NCBI RefSeq assembly: GCF_003030345.1
Contig: NZ_CP028158.1
Coordinates: 558,001-622,000 of the forward strand
Length of the DNA: 64,000 nt
Source: Plantactinospora sp. BC1
GTDB taxonomy: Bacteria > Actinomycetota > Actinomycetes > Mycobacteriales > Micromonosporaceae
Direction: 5' to 3'
Shown: piece after piece, positions 8,140 to 18,934 of the stretch
How positions within the stretch are numbered: the first letter of the stretch is position 1
How the letters are laid out: every line of letters starts with the position of its first letter
Translations under genes and position numbers: made by a program
The notes under the pieces: generated by a model
Told to the model about the DNA's origin: nothing
Database searches by the model: none
What the model saw: the letters and a program-made list of their open reading frames with translations, nothing else

Positions 8140-8736
8140 GTGCGGCTCACCAAGTACACCCATGCCTGCGTACGGCTCGAACACGACGGCGCCGTCCTCG
8201 TCATCGACCCCGGCTCCTGGAGCGAACCGGCGGCGCTGCGCGGTGCCGACGCGGTACTCGTCACGCACGAGCACACCGACCACATCGACGTACTGCGGCT
8301 GGCCGGCCTCGGTGTCCCCGTCTACGCGCCGGCCGGGGCGAACATCCCCGACCTCGACGTGCACCCCGTCGCGCCCGGGCAGGAGTTCACCGCCGCCGGC
8401 CTCCGGGTACGCGCCTTCGGCGGCCGGCACGCCACCATCTACGGCGGGAAGCCGGACTGCCCGAACCTCGGGTACCTCGTCGAGGGGCGGGTCTACCACC
8501 CCGGCGACTCGGTGCACCGGCCGGAGGTGCCGGTGGAGACGCTGCTCGTGCCGGTGCAGGGATCGTGGCTGAAGACCGCCGAGGCGATCGACTTCGTCCG
8601 GGACGTCGCACCCGAGCGGGCGTACGGCATCCACGACGCGCAGGTCAACGAGCGGGGATTGCAGAGCGTGCACGGGTGGCTAGCCGAGGAGGCCGGCGAC
8701 TGCTACCGCTGGCTCACCCCGGGCCAGACGGCCTGA
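8140..8736 (+). CDS. MBL-fold metal-dependent hydrolase
   Basis: Metallo-beta-lactamase-fold protein of 198 residues with the metal motif THEHTDHID (about residues 40-48), further ligands in GDSVH and a terminal HDAQ. This small UlaG-like type is usually an uncharacterised hydrolase. GTG 8140 is chosen because it is preceded by TACCGT and exactly 7 nt, fitting a leaderless transcript, and homologues start with RLTKYTHAC; ATG 8107 is an alternative. The substrate is unknown. Confidence 0.88.
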   Translation: MRLTKYTHACVRLEHDGAVLVIDPGSWSEPAALRGADAVLVTHEHTDHIDVLRLAGLGVPVYAPAGANIPDLDVHPVAPGQEFTAAGLRVRAFGGRHATIYGGKPDCPNLGYLVEGRVYHPGDSVHRPEVPVETLLVPVQGSWLKTAEAIDFVRDVAPERAYGIHDAQVNERGLQSVHGWLAEEAGDCYRWLTPGQTA

Positions 8737-8768
8737 CGCATCCCCCGCCACTCCCTCGATGACGGCCA

Positions 8769-8799
8769 ACCGACGGCCGGTCGACGACCGCGCGTCGGT
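8769..8799. terminator. Hairpin between convergent genes
   Basis: ACCGACG (8769-8775) pairs with CGTCGGT (8793-8799), and within it GGTC pairs with GACC around a three-base loop. The element sits between the converging hydrolase and exporter genes and is a plausible bidirectional terminator. Confidence 0.5.
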
Positions 8800-8819
8800 G
8801 ATTCCGCACTCCGTAGCCG

Positions 8820-10346
8820 TCAACCGCTGCGGCCGGGGCCGGCCGGGCTGCCGGGCCGTTCGGTCCAACTGTCCACGATCGCCGCGACCAGCGCGACGAG
8901 TACGAATGCGATGGTGGCCAGCAGGGCGTCCCGGAAGGCCCGCGACCAGCCGCCGTGGGTGGCGGCCAGGGTGCTGAAGAAGATCGCGCCGACTCCGGCG
9001 ATGCCGGCGGCGGCGCCGATCCGCTGGCCGGTCTGCAACATCCCGGCCGCGCTGCCGGCCTGGCCGACCGGCACCTCGGAGAGCGTCAGGTTCTGGTTGG
9101 GGGTGATCACCAGGCCGCTGCCGAGCCCGGCGACGAGCAGCGGCAGGGCGGTCGCCAGCGGCGCGCCGTGCCCCGGCACGAAGTGCAGGGCCAGGATCAC
9201 CCCGCCGAGCCCGACCGCGACGGTGGCCAGGCCGATCGCGACCAGCGGCCGGCCGAACCGGTTGACGATCCGGCCGCCGACTCCCGCCGTGAGCGCCGAG
9301 CCGAGCGCGAACGGCGTGATCGCCAGGCCGGCCTCCAGCGCGCTGTACCGCAGGCCGCTCTGGAGATAGAGGGTGAAGAGGAAGAAGACCGCGACGAAGC
9401 CGCCGAAGTAGAGCAGCCCGATCAGGGTGCCGAGCGAGTACGACCGGAGCCGGAACAGCGCCAGGTCGAAGAGGGGTTCGCGGTGGCGCCGGTACCGCAG
9501 TTCCCAGCCGACGAAGCCGAGCAGCACCAGCAGACCACCGGGGATCAGCAGCCACTTGAGCGGCCCGTGCCACTGCTGCCGTTGCACCAGCGGCAGCAGC
9601 AACAGGACGACACCGGCGCCGAGCAGCAGTACGCCGACCGGGTCGAGGCCCTTGCGGCTGGCCCGGCGCCCGGGACCGGTCGGCAGCAGCCGCCAGGCGA
9701 AGAGGATCGTGGCGATGCCGACCGGCACGTTGACGAAGAAGACCAGTCGCCAGCCGAGGTGCTGGCCGCCGAGTTCGATCAGGGCGCCGCCGAGCAGCGG
9801 GCCGACGGCGGTGGAGATGCCGATGGTGGCGCCGAGCATCCCGAACGGGCGACCCCGGTCCGCACCCCGGTAGAGCTGCTGGATCAGCCCGATCACCTGC
9901 GGGTTCACCAGTCCGGCCGCCGCGCCCTGGAGCAGCCGGGCACCGATCAGCCAGGCCGGCGACTCGGCCAGCCCGGCCGCCGCACTGGTCAGGGTGAACA
10001 GCGCGAGGCCGAGCATGAAGACGTTGCGTCGGCCCCGGATGTCGCCGAACCGGCCGGCGGGTACCAGCATCAGCCCGAAGGTCAGCGCATACCCGGAGAG
10101 GATCCATTGGAGATCGCTCGGGTCGGCGTGGATGGCCTGGTCGATCGAGGGGATCGCGACGTTCACGATGCTGACGTCGAGCAGCGTCATGAACGCGGCG
10201 ACCAGTCCGATGGTCAGGATCTGCCTGCGCCGCCGGGCGGCGGTCCGCTCGTCGAGCCCGGCCAGTGGATCCGGTTCCGGTTCGTCCGGGCCGCCCGGCC
10301 CGGATCGACCGGCACGACCCGGTGGATTGCCTTCTGCCGCGCTCAA
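8820..10346 (-). CDS. MFS transporter, DHA2 (EmrB/QacA) family
   Basis: Proton-driven multidrug exporter of 508 residues with about 14 hydrophobic segments. The family motifs are present: LDVSIVNVAIPSI in helix 1, WILSGYAL in helix 2, GRFGDIRGRRN after it, and the GxxxGPxxGG motif of helix 5 (ISTAVGPLLGGAL). The first 40 residues are a charged, Pro/Gly-rich leader. TTG 10346 is used with GAGG 6 nt upstream. It probably expels hydrophobic drugs or an endogenous metabolite. No regulator is directly attached; the next gene upstream is a small winged-helix-like protein. Confidence 0.92.
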   Translation of the reverse strand: MSAAEGNPPGRAGRSGPGGPDEPEPDPLAGLDERTAARRRRQILTIGLVAAFMTLLDVSIVNVAIPSIDQAIHADPSDLQWILSGYALTFGLMLVPAGRFGDIRGRRNVFMLGLALFTLTSAAAGLAESPAWLIGARLLQGAAAGLVNPQVIGLIQQLYRGADRGRPFGMLGATIGISTAVGPLLGGALIELGGQHLGWRLVFFVNVPVGIATILFAWRLLPTGPGRRASRKGLDPVGVLLLGAGVVLLLLPLVQRQQWHGPLKWLLIPGGLLVLLGFVGWELRYRRHREPLFDLALFRLRSYSLGTLIGLLYFGGFVAVFFLFTLYLQSGLRYSALEAGLAITPFALGSALTAGVGGRIVNRFGRPLVAIGLATVAVGLGGVILALHFVPGHGAPLATALPLLVAGLGSGLVITPNQNLTLSEVPVGQAGSAAGMLQTGQRIGAAAGIAGVGAIFFSTLAATHGGWSRAFRDALLATIAFVLVALVAAIVDSWTERPGSPAGPGRSG

Positions 10347-10471
10347 TCGGGCCTCGCTGACTGTGCCGCGTCCGGGTGCGGGCCCCGAACGGTGACCGCC
10401 GGGGACAGACTATCGCAAATCACTCCGAACGCCTGGTCAGCGACGTGCCGGCCGGGTCGTCGCCCCGCCGC

Positions 10472-10708
10472 TCAGGCGAGCTGCTGGGAGCACCAACGCG
10501 GGCCGAAGTCCAGACCCTCCAACGGGGAGTCCTCGCGGTGCAGCAGGTTCTTCTCGCCGAGCACGTGCAGCGGCGTCGTCAACTGGTCCGGCGGCAGGCC
10601 GACCTCTTCCGCGATGGCCTCCGGGAACGGTACCTGTCCCCGGGCCTCCAGGGTGGTGACCGCCTGGTACACCCGCTGTTCGATGTCGGTGAGATGCAGC
10701 TGTTGCAT
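10472..10708 (-). CDS. Small winged-helix-like protein, unknown role
   Basis: Protein of 78 residues with predicted helices (LHLTDIEQRVYQAVTTLEARGQV, FPEAIAEEVGLPPDQL, TPLHVLGEKNLLHRE) in a winged-helix order, followed by a GLDFGPRWC tail. ATG 10708 is chosen because GAGGAGGT precedes it; upstream in-frame codons have no such site. It could be a minimal DNA-binding protein or a protein-interaction module. I do not recognise a named family. Confidence 0.7.
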   Translation of the reverse strand: MQQLHLTDIEQRVYQAVTTLEARGQVPFPEAIAEEVGLPPDQLTTPLHVLGEKNLLHREDSPLEGLDFGPRWCSQQLA

Positions 10709-10864
10709 GGTGACCTCCTCGCCCGCGCACAGCGCGCGGGCAGTTCGCGAGGCGGCGATTACCCACCGAGACGGCGTTGATGCACCGGGTAGTGGATCCG
10801 CCACCGATCGTCGACCGGCGTCCCGTTCCCGGCGCCGCCCGGCCGGTCACCTAGGCTGCTACCC

Positions 10865-11977
10865 GTGACCTGGGACGTCGCCGTGATCGGGGCCGGACCG
10901 GCCGGGCTCTCCGCCGCGTTCGCCGCCGCGCGGGCCGGAGCCCGGACGGTGGTGCTGGAGAAGTCCGAGCATCCGCGCTACAAGACCTGCGGCGGCGGGC
11001 TGATCGGCACCTCGTTGGCGGCCGCCGAGGCGCGGATCGAGGTACCCGCCGACGACCGGGTGGACCGGGTGACCTTCACCGCCGACGGGCGGCGGGAGTT
11101 CACCCGCCGGCACCGGCCGGGGCAACTGCTCACGATGGTGCGGCGGGAGGAGTTCGACGACCGGCTGCGGGGCGCCGCCGTCGGCGCGGGCGCCGAGATC
11201 CGGCAACGGGTCGCGGTGCGCGGGGTCGAGCAGGACCCGGAGGGCGTACGCGTCCGGCTCGCCGACGGCACCGAACTGCGCGCCCGTACGGCGGTCGGCG
11301 CCGACGGCTCTGCCGGGGTGACCGCCCGCCAGGTCGGGGTGCGGTACTCGCAGGTCGACCTCGGGCTGGAGCTGGAGATCCCCGTCCCCGCCCCGCTCCA
11401 GCAGCGTTGGCGGGGCCGGCTGCTGCTCGACTGGGGACCGCTGCCCGGGTCGTACGCCTGGGTCTTCCCCAAGGGCGACCGGTTGACGGTCGGGGTGATC
11501 GCGGCCCGGGGCGAGGGGGAGCGGACCCGGCGTTACCTGCGGGGGTTCGTCGAGCGGCTGGGCCTGGCCGGCCTGGAGCCGGCGCACGACTCCGGGCACC
11601 TGACCCGGTGTCGCGCCGACGACTCCCCGCTGCGGCACGGCCGGGTGCTGGTCGCCGGGGACGCGGCCGGCCTGCTGGAGCCGTGGACCCGGGAGGGGAT
11701 CAGCTTCGCGCTGCGCTCCGGGACGCTCGCCGGCACCGCCGCGGCCGGTGGTGACCTCGACGGGTACGTCCGGGCGGTGCACGACCAGCTCGTCCCGCCG
11801 ATGCGGGCCGGGCACCGGATCCTCGACGCCTTCTCCCGGCATCCCGGCATCTTCCACACCGCCCTGGCCACCCCGCCCGGCTGGCGGATGTTCACCGCCT
11901 TCTGCCGGGGCGAGACCAGCTTCGACCGCACCCTGGAGCGTCGCCGGGTACGCGCCGCACTGGCCCTGCTCGGCTAG
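10865..11977 (+). CDS. FAD-dependent oxidoreductase, geranylgeranyl reductase family
   Basis: Flavoprotein of 370 residues. The FAD-binding motif VIGAGPAGLSAAFAAARAG opens the protein, YKTCGGGL follows near residue 40, and GDAAGLLEPWTREGI near residue 260 is the second FAD signature of this family. Members reduce isoprenoid double bonds (menaquinone side chains, archaeal-type or carotenoid lipids). GTG 10865 lies 7 nt after TAGGCT, the leaderless spacing. It stands alone with no linked isoprenoid genes, so the substrate is open; menaquinone saturation is a reasonable guess. Confidence 0.88.
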   Translation: MTWDVAVIGAGPAGLSAAFAAARAGARTVVLEKSEHPRYKTCGGGLIGTSLAAAEARIEVPADDRVDRVTFTADGRREFTRRHRPGQLLTMVRREEFDDRLRGAAVGAGAEIRQRVAVRGVEQDPEGVRVRLADGTELRARTAVGADGSAGVTARQVGVRYSQVDLGLELEIPVPAPLQQRWRGRLLLDWGPLPGSYAWVFPKGDRLTVGVIAARGEGERTRRYLRGFVERLGLAGLEPAHDSGHLTRCRADDSPLRHGRVLVAGDAAGLLEPWTREGISFALRSGTLAGTAAAGGDLDGYVRAVHDQLVPPMRAGHRILDAFSRHPGIFHTALATPPGWRMFTAFCRGETSFDRTLERRRVRAALALLG

Positions 11978-12059
11978 TTGCAGTGCTCACGCGCGTTGTC
12001 GACGGCGTGTCGGCCTGATCCAGGCAGAGGGTGCTGACGCCCGTACCTACCGGAGGCCG

Positions 12060-12755
12060 CTACGGCCCACCGGGCGTGGCGAGGTGGTGGAACAGGTCAC
12101 GTGCCGCTCGGCCACTGTCTTTGATCAACTGCGGTAGGTGCTCGGCGATCTCCTCGGGCTGCCGGCCCGCGATGTGTCGGTTCCAGCGGTTTATCAGCTG
12201 CTGTAGCTGTTCCGGGACGTCGCGGCCCTTGAGCAGGGTGACCCACAGGCGCGACATCTGGGCCGAGAGCTGGTCGAAGGTCGACCGCAACCAGCGGTTC
12301 GCGCTCGCGACGGCCAGGAGCTGGAAGACGCGCATCGACAGCTCGGAGAAGCGCAGGACCGCTTCCAACCGGTACTCACCGTCGGTGTCGGGCGGGGACC
12401 ACTCGGCCAGCAGCCGGGCAAGCTCTCGGGCCTCGGCGTCGGACAGGCGCTCCAGGCCCAGTCGGACAAGCTCGGGGCCGATGAGATCCCACGCCTCGAC
12501 CAGCTCCGACACTCGCTGGGCGTCGAGGGGGCTCACGACGTACCCGGCCCGGGGCAGCGTGATGATCAGCCCCTCGCGGTCCAGCCGGGCGAGCGCCCGA
12601 CGAATCGGCGTCAGGCCGTACGGGGTCGAGCTGGCCAGTCCCCGCTCGGTGAGCGACGACCCCGGCGGAAGCTCACAGGCCACGATGCGGGTACGCAGCG
12701 CCGCGTAGGCCTGCTGCGTGAGCGATGCCTCTCCCGTCGCACCCTGGTCGGTCAC
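12060..12755 (-). CDS. GntR-family regulator, FadR/FCD type
   Basis: Regulator of 231 residues: N-terminal winged helix (LTQQAYAALRTRIVACELPPGSSLTERGLA) and an all-helical C-terminal domain as in FCD/FadR members, where a small acid usually binds. GTG 12755 is preferred because TAGGGT lies 8 nt upstream on the minus strand; an in-frame GTG at 12842 would add 29 untypical residues. It diverges from a glycosyltransferase gene, with a 12-bp palindrome between them, and probably controls it. Confidence 0.85.
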   Translation of the reverse strand: MTDQGATGEASLTQQAYAALRTRIVACELPPGSSLTERGLASSTPYGLTPIRRALARLDREGLIITLPRAGYVVSPLDAQRVSELVEAWDLIGPELVRLGLERLSDAEARELARLLAEWSPPDTDGEYRLEAVLRFSELSMRVFQLLAVASANRWLRSTFDQLSAQMSRLWVTLLKGRDVPEQLQQLINRWNRHIAGRQPEEIAEHLPQLIKDSGRAARDLFHHLATPGGP

Positions 12756-12858
12756 AAGAGGAAACCCTAGCTCCGCCCGCCACTGCGAATCCCAGGAGAC
12801 ATCGCACACTCTCCGCGAACCGGACTTGACCACCCGGGCCACCGAGAGACATGCTGGG

Positions 12859-12870
12859 CTGAAATTTCAG
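12859..12870. promoter_or_regulatory. Palindrome between GntR and glycosyltransferase genes
   Basis: CTGAAATTTCAG is a perfect 12-bp palindrome, flanked by GCTG and CAGC arms that extend the symmetry. It is AT-rich in a GC-rich region and sits in the divergent intergenic space, where a GntR dimer operator would be expected. Confidence 0.55.
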
Positions 12871-12940
12871 GCAGCTCAGAAGGGGACTGCCGGTCTCGGA
12901 GCTCCTCGGGGCCCGGTGGAACAGAGGGGATCTCAGCAGG

Positions 12941-14218
12941 ATGAAGGCATTCGTGCTCGCGTTCGGGACGCGTGGCGACGTACAGCCGTTCGTCGCCCTG
13001 GGACGCGCGCTCTCCGACGCCGGCCACGAGGTACTGGTGGCCGGGCCGGCGTGTTACCAGTCGCTCGCCGCTGCCGGCGGCGTTCCGTTCGCGCCCGTCG
13101 ACGACCGGTGGAACCGGCTCACCGACGAGCCCCACATCCAGGAGGCGCTCGCGACGAACTACCGAGGGCCGAAGGCGAAACGGACAGCCCTCGAGGTGGT
13201 ACGCCGGACCCGGCAGTACATCGCCGCCGCGCTCGACGACATCGCCGCAGCCGTTCCCGCCGGAACCGACGTCGTCGTGCACCACACCATGCTCCCCGGC
13301 CAGCACCTCGCCGAGGCCCTCGGCGTCCCCTCGGTCCCGGTGGCACTACAGCCGAACTGGGTGCCGACCGGCGCCTTTCCGTGCCCGATGTGGGCCCCGC
13401 CGTGGCTGCCCCGATCCTTCAACCGGCTGAGCTACCGACCGGCCGCGCTCGCTCCTCAGTTGCTCCTCGGAGCGGTGGGGAAGCACTGGCGGGCACGACT
13501 CGGGCTGAGGTCTCGGCGTGGGTCCGGCGATCCGTTCCGCCGCCCCGACGGAGGCCCCGCCTTCGTACTGCAGGCGTTCAGTCGGCACGTCCTGCCGCAG
13601 CCGGCGGACTGGCCCGGGTACGCGCCCGTCACGGGATACTGGACCCTCGCCAGCGAGGACCGGGGCCCGTCGCCCGCCCTGGCCAGGTTCCTCGACGGCG
13701 GAGCACCGCCGATCTACGTCGGCTTCGGCAGCATGCGAGGCCAGAACCCCGAGGCGATCGGCGAGATGGTCCAACGGATGGTCCAGGCGACCGGAGAGCG
13801 AGCCGTTGTCGCCACCGGCGGCGGCGGGATCGCGATGGCCGCCTCGGACAGCGACCTCGTCCACGTCGTCGACGACGCTCCGCACGACTGGCTCTTCCCC
13901 CGCACCGCGGCGATCATCCACCACGGCGGAGCGGGAACGACGGCCGCCGCGCTGCTCGCCGGACGCCCACAGGTGATCTGCCCCTTCACCGGTGACCAGC
14001 CGTTCTGGTCCGAGCGGATGCGATCCATCGGCGTTGCCCCGGACCCGATCCCACAGCGGCAGATCACCGCCGAACGCCTCATCAGGGCGGTCGAGGCGAC
14101 CAGATCCGACACGGCGATGCCCCGGAGGGCCGCCGAAATGGGCGAGCTGGTGCGCTCCGAAGGCGGTACACGTCGTGCAGTCGAACTCCTACTCGAACTC
14201 ACGGCCCACCAGGCCTGA
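12941..14218 (+). CDS. Glycosyltransferase, GT1 family (MGT/UGT type)
   Basis: GT-B-fold glycosyltransferase of 425 residues. The amino end has FGTRGDVQPFVALGRALSDAGHEV, and the sugar-nucleotide motif HHGGAGTTAAALLAGRPQV with GDQPFW lies near residues 325-350. Such enzymes move a sugar from UDP- or TDP-sugar to macrolides, rifamycins, sterols or other lipophilic acceptors. ATG 12941 is used. No sugar-biosynthesis or scaffold genes are adjacent, so a xenobiotic-glycosylating role is as likely as a biosynthetic one. The divergent GntR gene suggests inducible expression. Confidence 0.88.
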   Translation: MKAFVLAFGTRGDVQPFVALGRALSDAGHEVLVAGPACYQSLAAAGGVPFAPVDDRWNRLTDEPHIQEALATNYRGPKAKRTALEVVRRTRQYIAAALDDIAAAVPAGTDVVVHHTMLPGQHLAEALGVPSVPVALQPNWVPTGAFPCPMWAPPWLPRSFNRLSYRPAALAPQLLLGAVGKHWRARLGLRSRRGSGDPFRRPDGGPAFVLQAFSRHVLPQPADWPGYAPVTGYWTLASEDRGPSPALARFLDGGAPPIYVGFGSMRGQNPEAIGEMVQRMVQATGERAVVATGGGGIAMAASDSDLVHVVDDAPHDWLFPRTAAIIHHGGAGTTAAALLAGRPQVICPFTGDQPFWSERMRSIGVAPDPIPQRQITAERLIRAVEATRSDTAMPRRAAEMGELVRSEGGTRRAVELLLELTAHQA

Positions 14219-14242
14219 ACCCGACGCCCCCTGGTGTGCCGG

Positions 14243-16534
<2,292 letters not shown>

Positions 16535-16548
16535 TGCTGCCTCCTGGG

Positions 16549-17544
16549 CTAGTTGTGTCCGTGTCCGGGCTCGCCGTGACCGGACTCGTCCGCTCCCGGG
16601 GTGGCCGTCGGCGCCGGCTGCCCGGGTGTGGCGCCGCCGCCCGGGGTACCGGTCGGCGACGGCTCGGCCGGCGTTCCGGCGGAGAGGGTGAACTCGGCGG
16701 TGCGGACGGTGCCGCCGTGCTGGAAGTCGAGATAGAGCCGGTAGCTGCCGGCCGATGGCACGTCGGCGTAGAAGGTGATCTCGGGACCGGACGCTGTCCG
16801 GCCGTCGCCCGGCTCGCCGTCCGGGTGCACGTGCAGGTAGGCCAGGTCGCCCTGGCGGAGCGCGACCAGGTGGCCGTACGCGCCGAGGTAGGGCTCCAGG
16901 TCGGTGACGGGTCGCCCGTCGCGGCTGACGGTCAGGGTCAGTTCGCTGGTCTGTCCCGGCGTCAGGGCGCCGTCGAGGCGTACCCGGTATCCGTCGACCT
17001 CGGCGGTCGGTGCCGGTGCCGGCAGCGGCCGGGGCCGGAAGTCGCCGGCCACCGCGACGTCGAGCCCGAGGGTGAGTGCCGCCGCGCCGCTGGGCTTGAA
17101 GTCGGCGAACGCGCGCCAGCTGCCGGGACCGGTGAGCGGCGAGGCGACCCGCCAGGTGCCGTCGGCCGACATCTCCGGGTGCACGTGCCGGAAGCCGGAG
17201 AGGTCCCGACGGGCGACGATCAGGTGCATCCGCTTGTCGTGTTCGACGTCGTAGCCGGTCACCGGGTGCCCGTCCGGCCCGATGATCCGGAACGCGAACT
17301 CGCCGGCCGGGGCGGGTACGCCGGTCAGCGTGTAGCCCCGGTCGGAGACGAGCAGCCCACCGGGTAGCCGTGGTGCGCCGGTCGTCCCGGCGTCGGTGCC
17401 GTGCCCGGTCGAGTGGGCCGAACCGGTCGAGTCGGTGGAGTCGGCGGTGCGTACGGGGCCGGTGAGCTGACCGACCCCGTACGCCGCGCCGAACACTGTC
17501 GCGAGCCCGAGCGCGAAGGCGCTCAACTTCGTCGCGGTGTTCAT
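16549..17544 (-). CDS. Exported protein of copper operon, His/Met-containing
   Basis: Protein of 331 residues with an N-terminal hydrophobic segment (about 5-28) that looks like a signal or anchor. A linker of Ser, Thr, Asp and His ([14 protein letters not shown]) follows, then two beta-rich modules containing [19 protein letters not shown] and [20 protein letters not shown] Pro/Thr linker leads to an HGEPGHGHN tail. The paired HVHP motifs recur once per module and could bind copper outside the membrane. It lies between copZ and copA. I do not know a characterised homologue; extracytoplasmic copper binding is inference. Confidence 0.75.
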   Translation of the reverse strand: MNTATKLSAFALGLATVFGAAYGVGQLTGPVRTADSTDSTGSAHSTGHGTDAGTTGAPRLPGGLLVSDRGYTLTGVPAPAGEFAFRIIGPDGHPVTGYDVEHDKRMHLIVARRDLSGFRHVHPEMSADGTWRVASPLTGPGSWRAFADFKPSGAAALTLGLDVAVAGDFRPRPLPAPAPTAEVDGYRVRLDGALTPGQTSELTLTVSRDGRPVTDLEPYLGAYGHLVALRQGDLAYLHVHPDGEPGDGRTASGPEITFYADVPSAGSYRLYLDFQHGGTVRTAEFTLSAGTPAEPSPTGTPGGGATPGQPAPTATPGADESGHGEPGHGHN

Positions 17545-17593
17545 CGTGCTACCTGGTTTCTGCTCTTCGGGCGTGGTCAGTCTTCCGGCGTGG

Positions 17594-17803
17594 TCAGGAG
17601 GTGACGAGTTCGTAGCCGGCCTCGTCGACGGCGGCGCGGAGCCGCTCGGTCTCCACCGGGCCGTCGCTGGTGACGGTGACCGCGCCGGAGGTCACGTCGA
17701 CGCTCACCTCGGTCACCCCCGGGATCGCGCCGACCTCGGTGCTGACGGCGTTGGCGCAGTGTCCGCAGGTCATGCCCTTGACCTGGTAGCTCTCGGTGAT
17801 CAT
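17594..17803 (-). CDS. copZ: Copper chaperone, heavy-metal-associated domain
   Basis: Single HMA domain of 69 residues with the Cu(I)-binding loop GMTCGHCANAV near residue 10 and a ferredoxin-like beta-alpha pattern. It should hand copper to CopA and to CsoR. ATG 17803 is preceded by AGGAAAGGGAG. It is the first gene of the minus-strand copper set and is directly next to the CsoR operators. Confidence 0.93.
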   Translation of the reverse strand: MITESYQVKGMTCGHCANAVSTEVGAIPGVTEVSVDVTSGAVTVTSDGPVETERLRAAVDEAGYELVTS

Positions 17804-17831
17804 TGCTGTTCTCCCTTTCCTGCCCCACCCT

Positions 17832-17914
17832 ATACCCTAGGGGGGTATGCGACGCGCGGTTTACCCCTCAGGGGTATCCGTACTCCTGGACCGTAGCATA
17901 CCCCTGGGGGGTTA
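17832..17914. promoter_or_regulatory. Three CsoR operator-like sites between copZ and csoR
   Basis: Three GC-flanked inverted repeats of the TACCC-N-GGGTA type lie in the divergent space. Site 1 is ATACCCTAGGGGGGTAT at 17832-17848. Site 2 is TACCCCTCAGGGGTA at 17862-17876, a perfect 7+1+7 palindrome. Site 3 is ATACCCCTGGGGGGTTA at 17898-17914, just before the csoR -10 box TATGCT (17917-17922). CsoR tetramers bind such sites and leave when Cu(I) binds. Their placement would control both directions. Confidence 0.85.
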
Positions 17915-17928
17915 GCTATGCTTGTGGC

Positions 17929-18231
17929 ATGACGACACCCGCCGAGACCCCGACCCGCGGCTACACCGCCAGCAAGGATCAGCTGCTCGCCCGGCTGCGT
18001 CGGGTCGAGGGGCAGGTGCGCGGGATCGAGCGGATGGTCGAGGACGACCGCTACTGCATCGACGTGCTGACCCAGATCTCCGCCATCCAGGCCGCGCTGG
18101 ACAAGGTCGCGCTCGGGCTGCTCGACGGGCACGCCCGGCACTGCATGCACGAGGGCGCCGCCGAGGGGCGGGCCGACGAGATGGCCACCGAGATGATGGC
18201 CGCCGTCGGGCGCCTGATGAAGCGCGGCTGA
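17929..18231 (+). CDS. csoR: Copper-sensing repressor CsoR
   Basis: Four-helix metal-sensing repressor of 100 residues. The Cu(I) ligands of the family are present: Cys43 (YCIDVLTQ), His68 and Cys72 (HARHC). The DNA-facing RVEGQVRGIERM motif is near residues 25-36. ATG 17929 is preceded by TATGCT and 6 nt with no Shine-Dalgarno, so a leaderless mRNA is likely. It should repress both itself and the copZ-copA set until copper accumulates. Its last codons are reiterated downstream. Confidence 0.95.
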   Translation: MTTPAETPTRGYTASKDQLLARLRRVEGQVRGIERMVEDDRYCIDVLTQISAIQAALDKVALGLLDGHARHCMHEGAAEGRADEMATEMMAAVGRLMKRG

Positions 18232-18275
18232 TCAGCCGCGGTTGATCAAGCGCGGCTGATGGGGCGCGGCTGATC
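18220..18275 (+). repeat. 14-bp tandem repeat spanning the csoR stop codon
   Basis: Four units begin at 18220, 18234, 18248 and 18262, based on AAGCGCGGCTGATC. The first unit contains the final codons and TGA stop of csoR. Units one and two together form the perfect palindrome CGCGGCTGATCAGCCGCG at 18223-18240, which could also act as a terminator hairpin before the convergent gene. Confidence 0.8.
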
Positions 18276-18278
18276 CGG

Positions 18279-18869
18279 TCAGCCCTGGGCCGGGTCGACC
18301 CGGCCCTCCGGCGCCGGGGTCGGGAAGAGGTCGACCTGGCCGCCGAGCCGCACGTCCCCGCCCAGGTGGGCCGGCGCCGGCCGGTCGGTGGCCGGCAGCC
18401 TCGAGTACCGCCGGCCGGAGCCCTCCCGGTCGGGTCGGGAGGTGACCCGGAACGGCACCAACGCGATCGGGGCCGGCGGCGGCTCGAACCTGCGGTCGCC
18501 CCAGCGCAGCCAGACGGCGATCCGGCCGGCCTCCGCCTCCAGCCTGAGCTTCTCGACCGAACGCTGCCGGTCGGAGTGGTCGACCTCGACCACCACCGGT
18601 GCGCCGTCCGGCCGCGCGCACCCGACGTCCACTATGGAATGCCGGTGCTCGTACGGCGGCGGCAGCGGCATCACGCTGGCGGCCCGCCGGTACACCCGCC
18701 AGCCCTGGGCCATCGCCCAGGCCGCCACCGAGTCGATCAGCAGCACGGTGACCTCGTCACTCGTCTGGTCGGTGAACGTCAGCCGGCCCAGCCAACCGGT
18801 CAGCGCGGCGCCGATCCGGGCGCCCTCCTCGGCCTGGTCCACGATCCGACCGTACCGCCTCGACGTCAC
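18279..18869 (-). CDS. Conserved hypothetical protein
   Basis: Protein of 196 residues with no signal or membrane segment. The central part alternates hydrophobic strands and basic stretches (VVVEVDHSDRQRSVEKLRLEAEAGRIAVWLRWG), recalling the core of small nuclease-like or restriction-like folds, but no catalytic signature is certain. The C-terminal 55 residues are Pro/Arg-rich. GTG 18869 gives the longest form; GTG 18842 (VDQAEEGARIG) is a good alternative. The function is unknown. Confidence 0.65.
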   Translation of the reverse strand: MTSRRYGRIVDQAEEGARIGAALTGWLGRLTFTDQTSDEVTVLLIDSVAAWAMAQGWRVYRRAASVMPLPPPYEHRHSIVDVGCARPDGAPVVVEVDHSDRQRSVEKLRLEAEAGRIAVWLRWGDRRFEPPPAPIALVPFRVTSRPDREGSGRRYSRLPATDRPAPAHLGGDVRLGGQVDLFPTPAPEGRVDPAQG

Positions 18870-18883
18870 CGCGCGGCGACCGT

Positions 18884-18934
18884 GCTGACGTCACGACGCG
18901 GGTTTGCCGGCTGACGTCACGACGCGGGTTTGCC
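18884..18934. repeat. Two 25-bp direct repeats containing TGACGTCA
   Basis: The 25-bp sequence at 18884-18908 recurs without mismatch at 18910-18934, one base apart. Each copy carries the palindrome TGACGTCA near its left end and CGCGGGTTTGCC at its right. A third partial TCGACGTCACCGCG occurs at 18860. The block is upstream of the minus-strand hypothetical gene and may be regulatory, or a slippage product. Confidence 0.85.

Noticed and set aside
18884-18934. Attachment site of an integrated element
   Set aside because: The direct repeats are only one base apart, no integrase is present in the window and no tRNA is adjacent.
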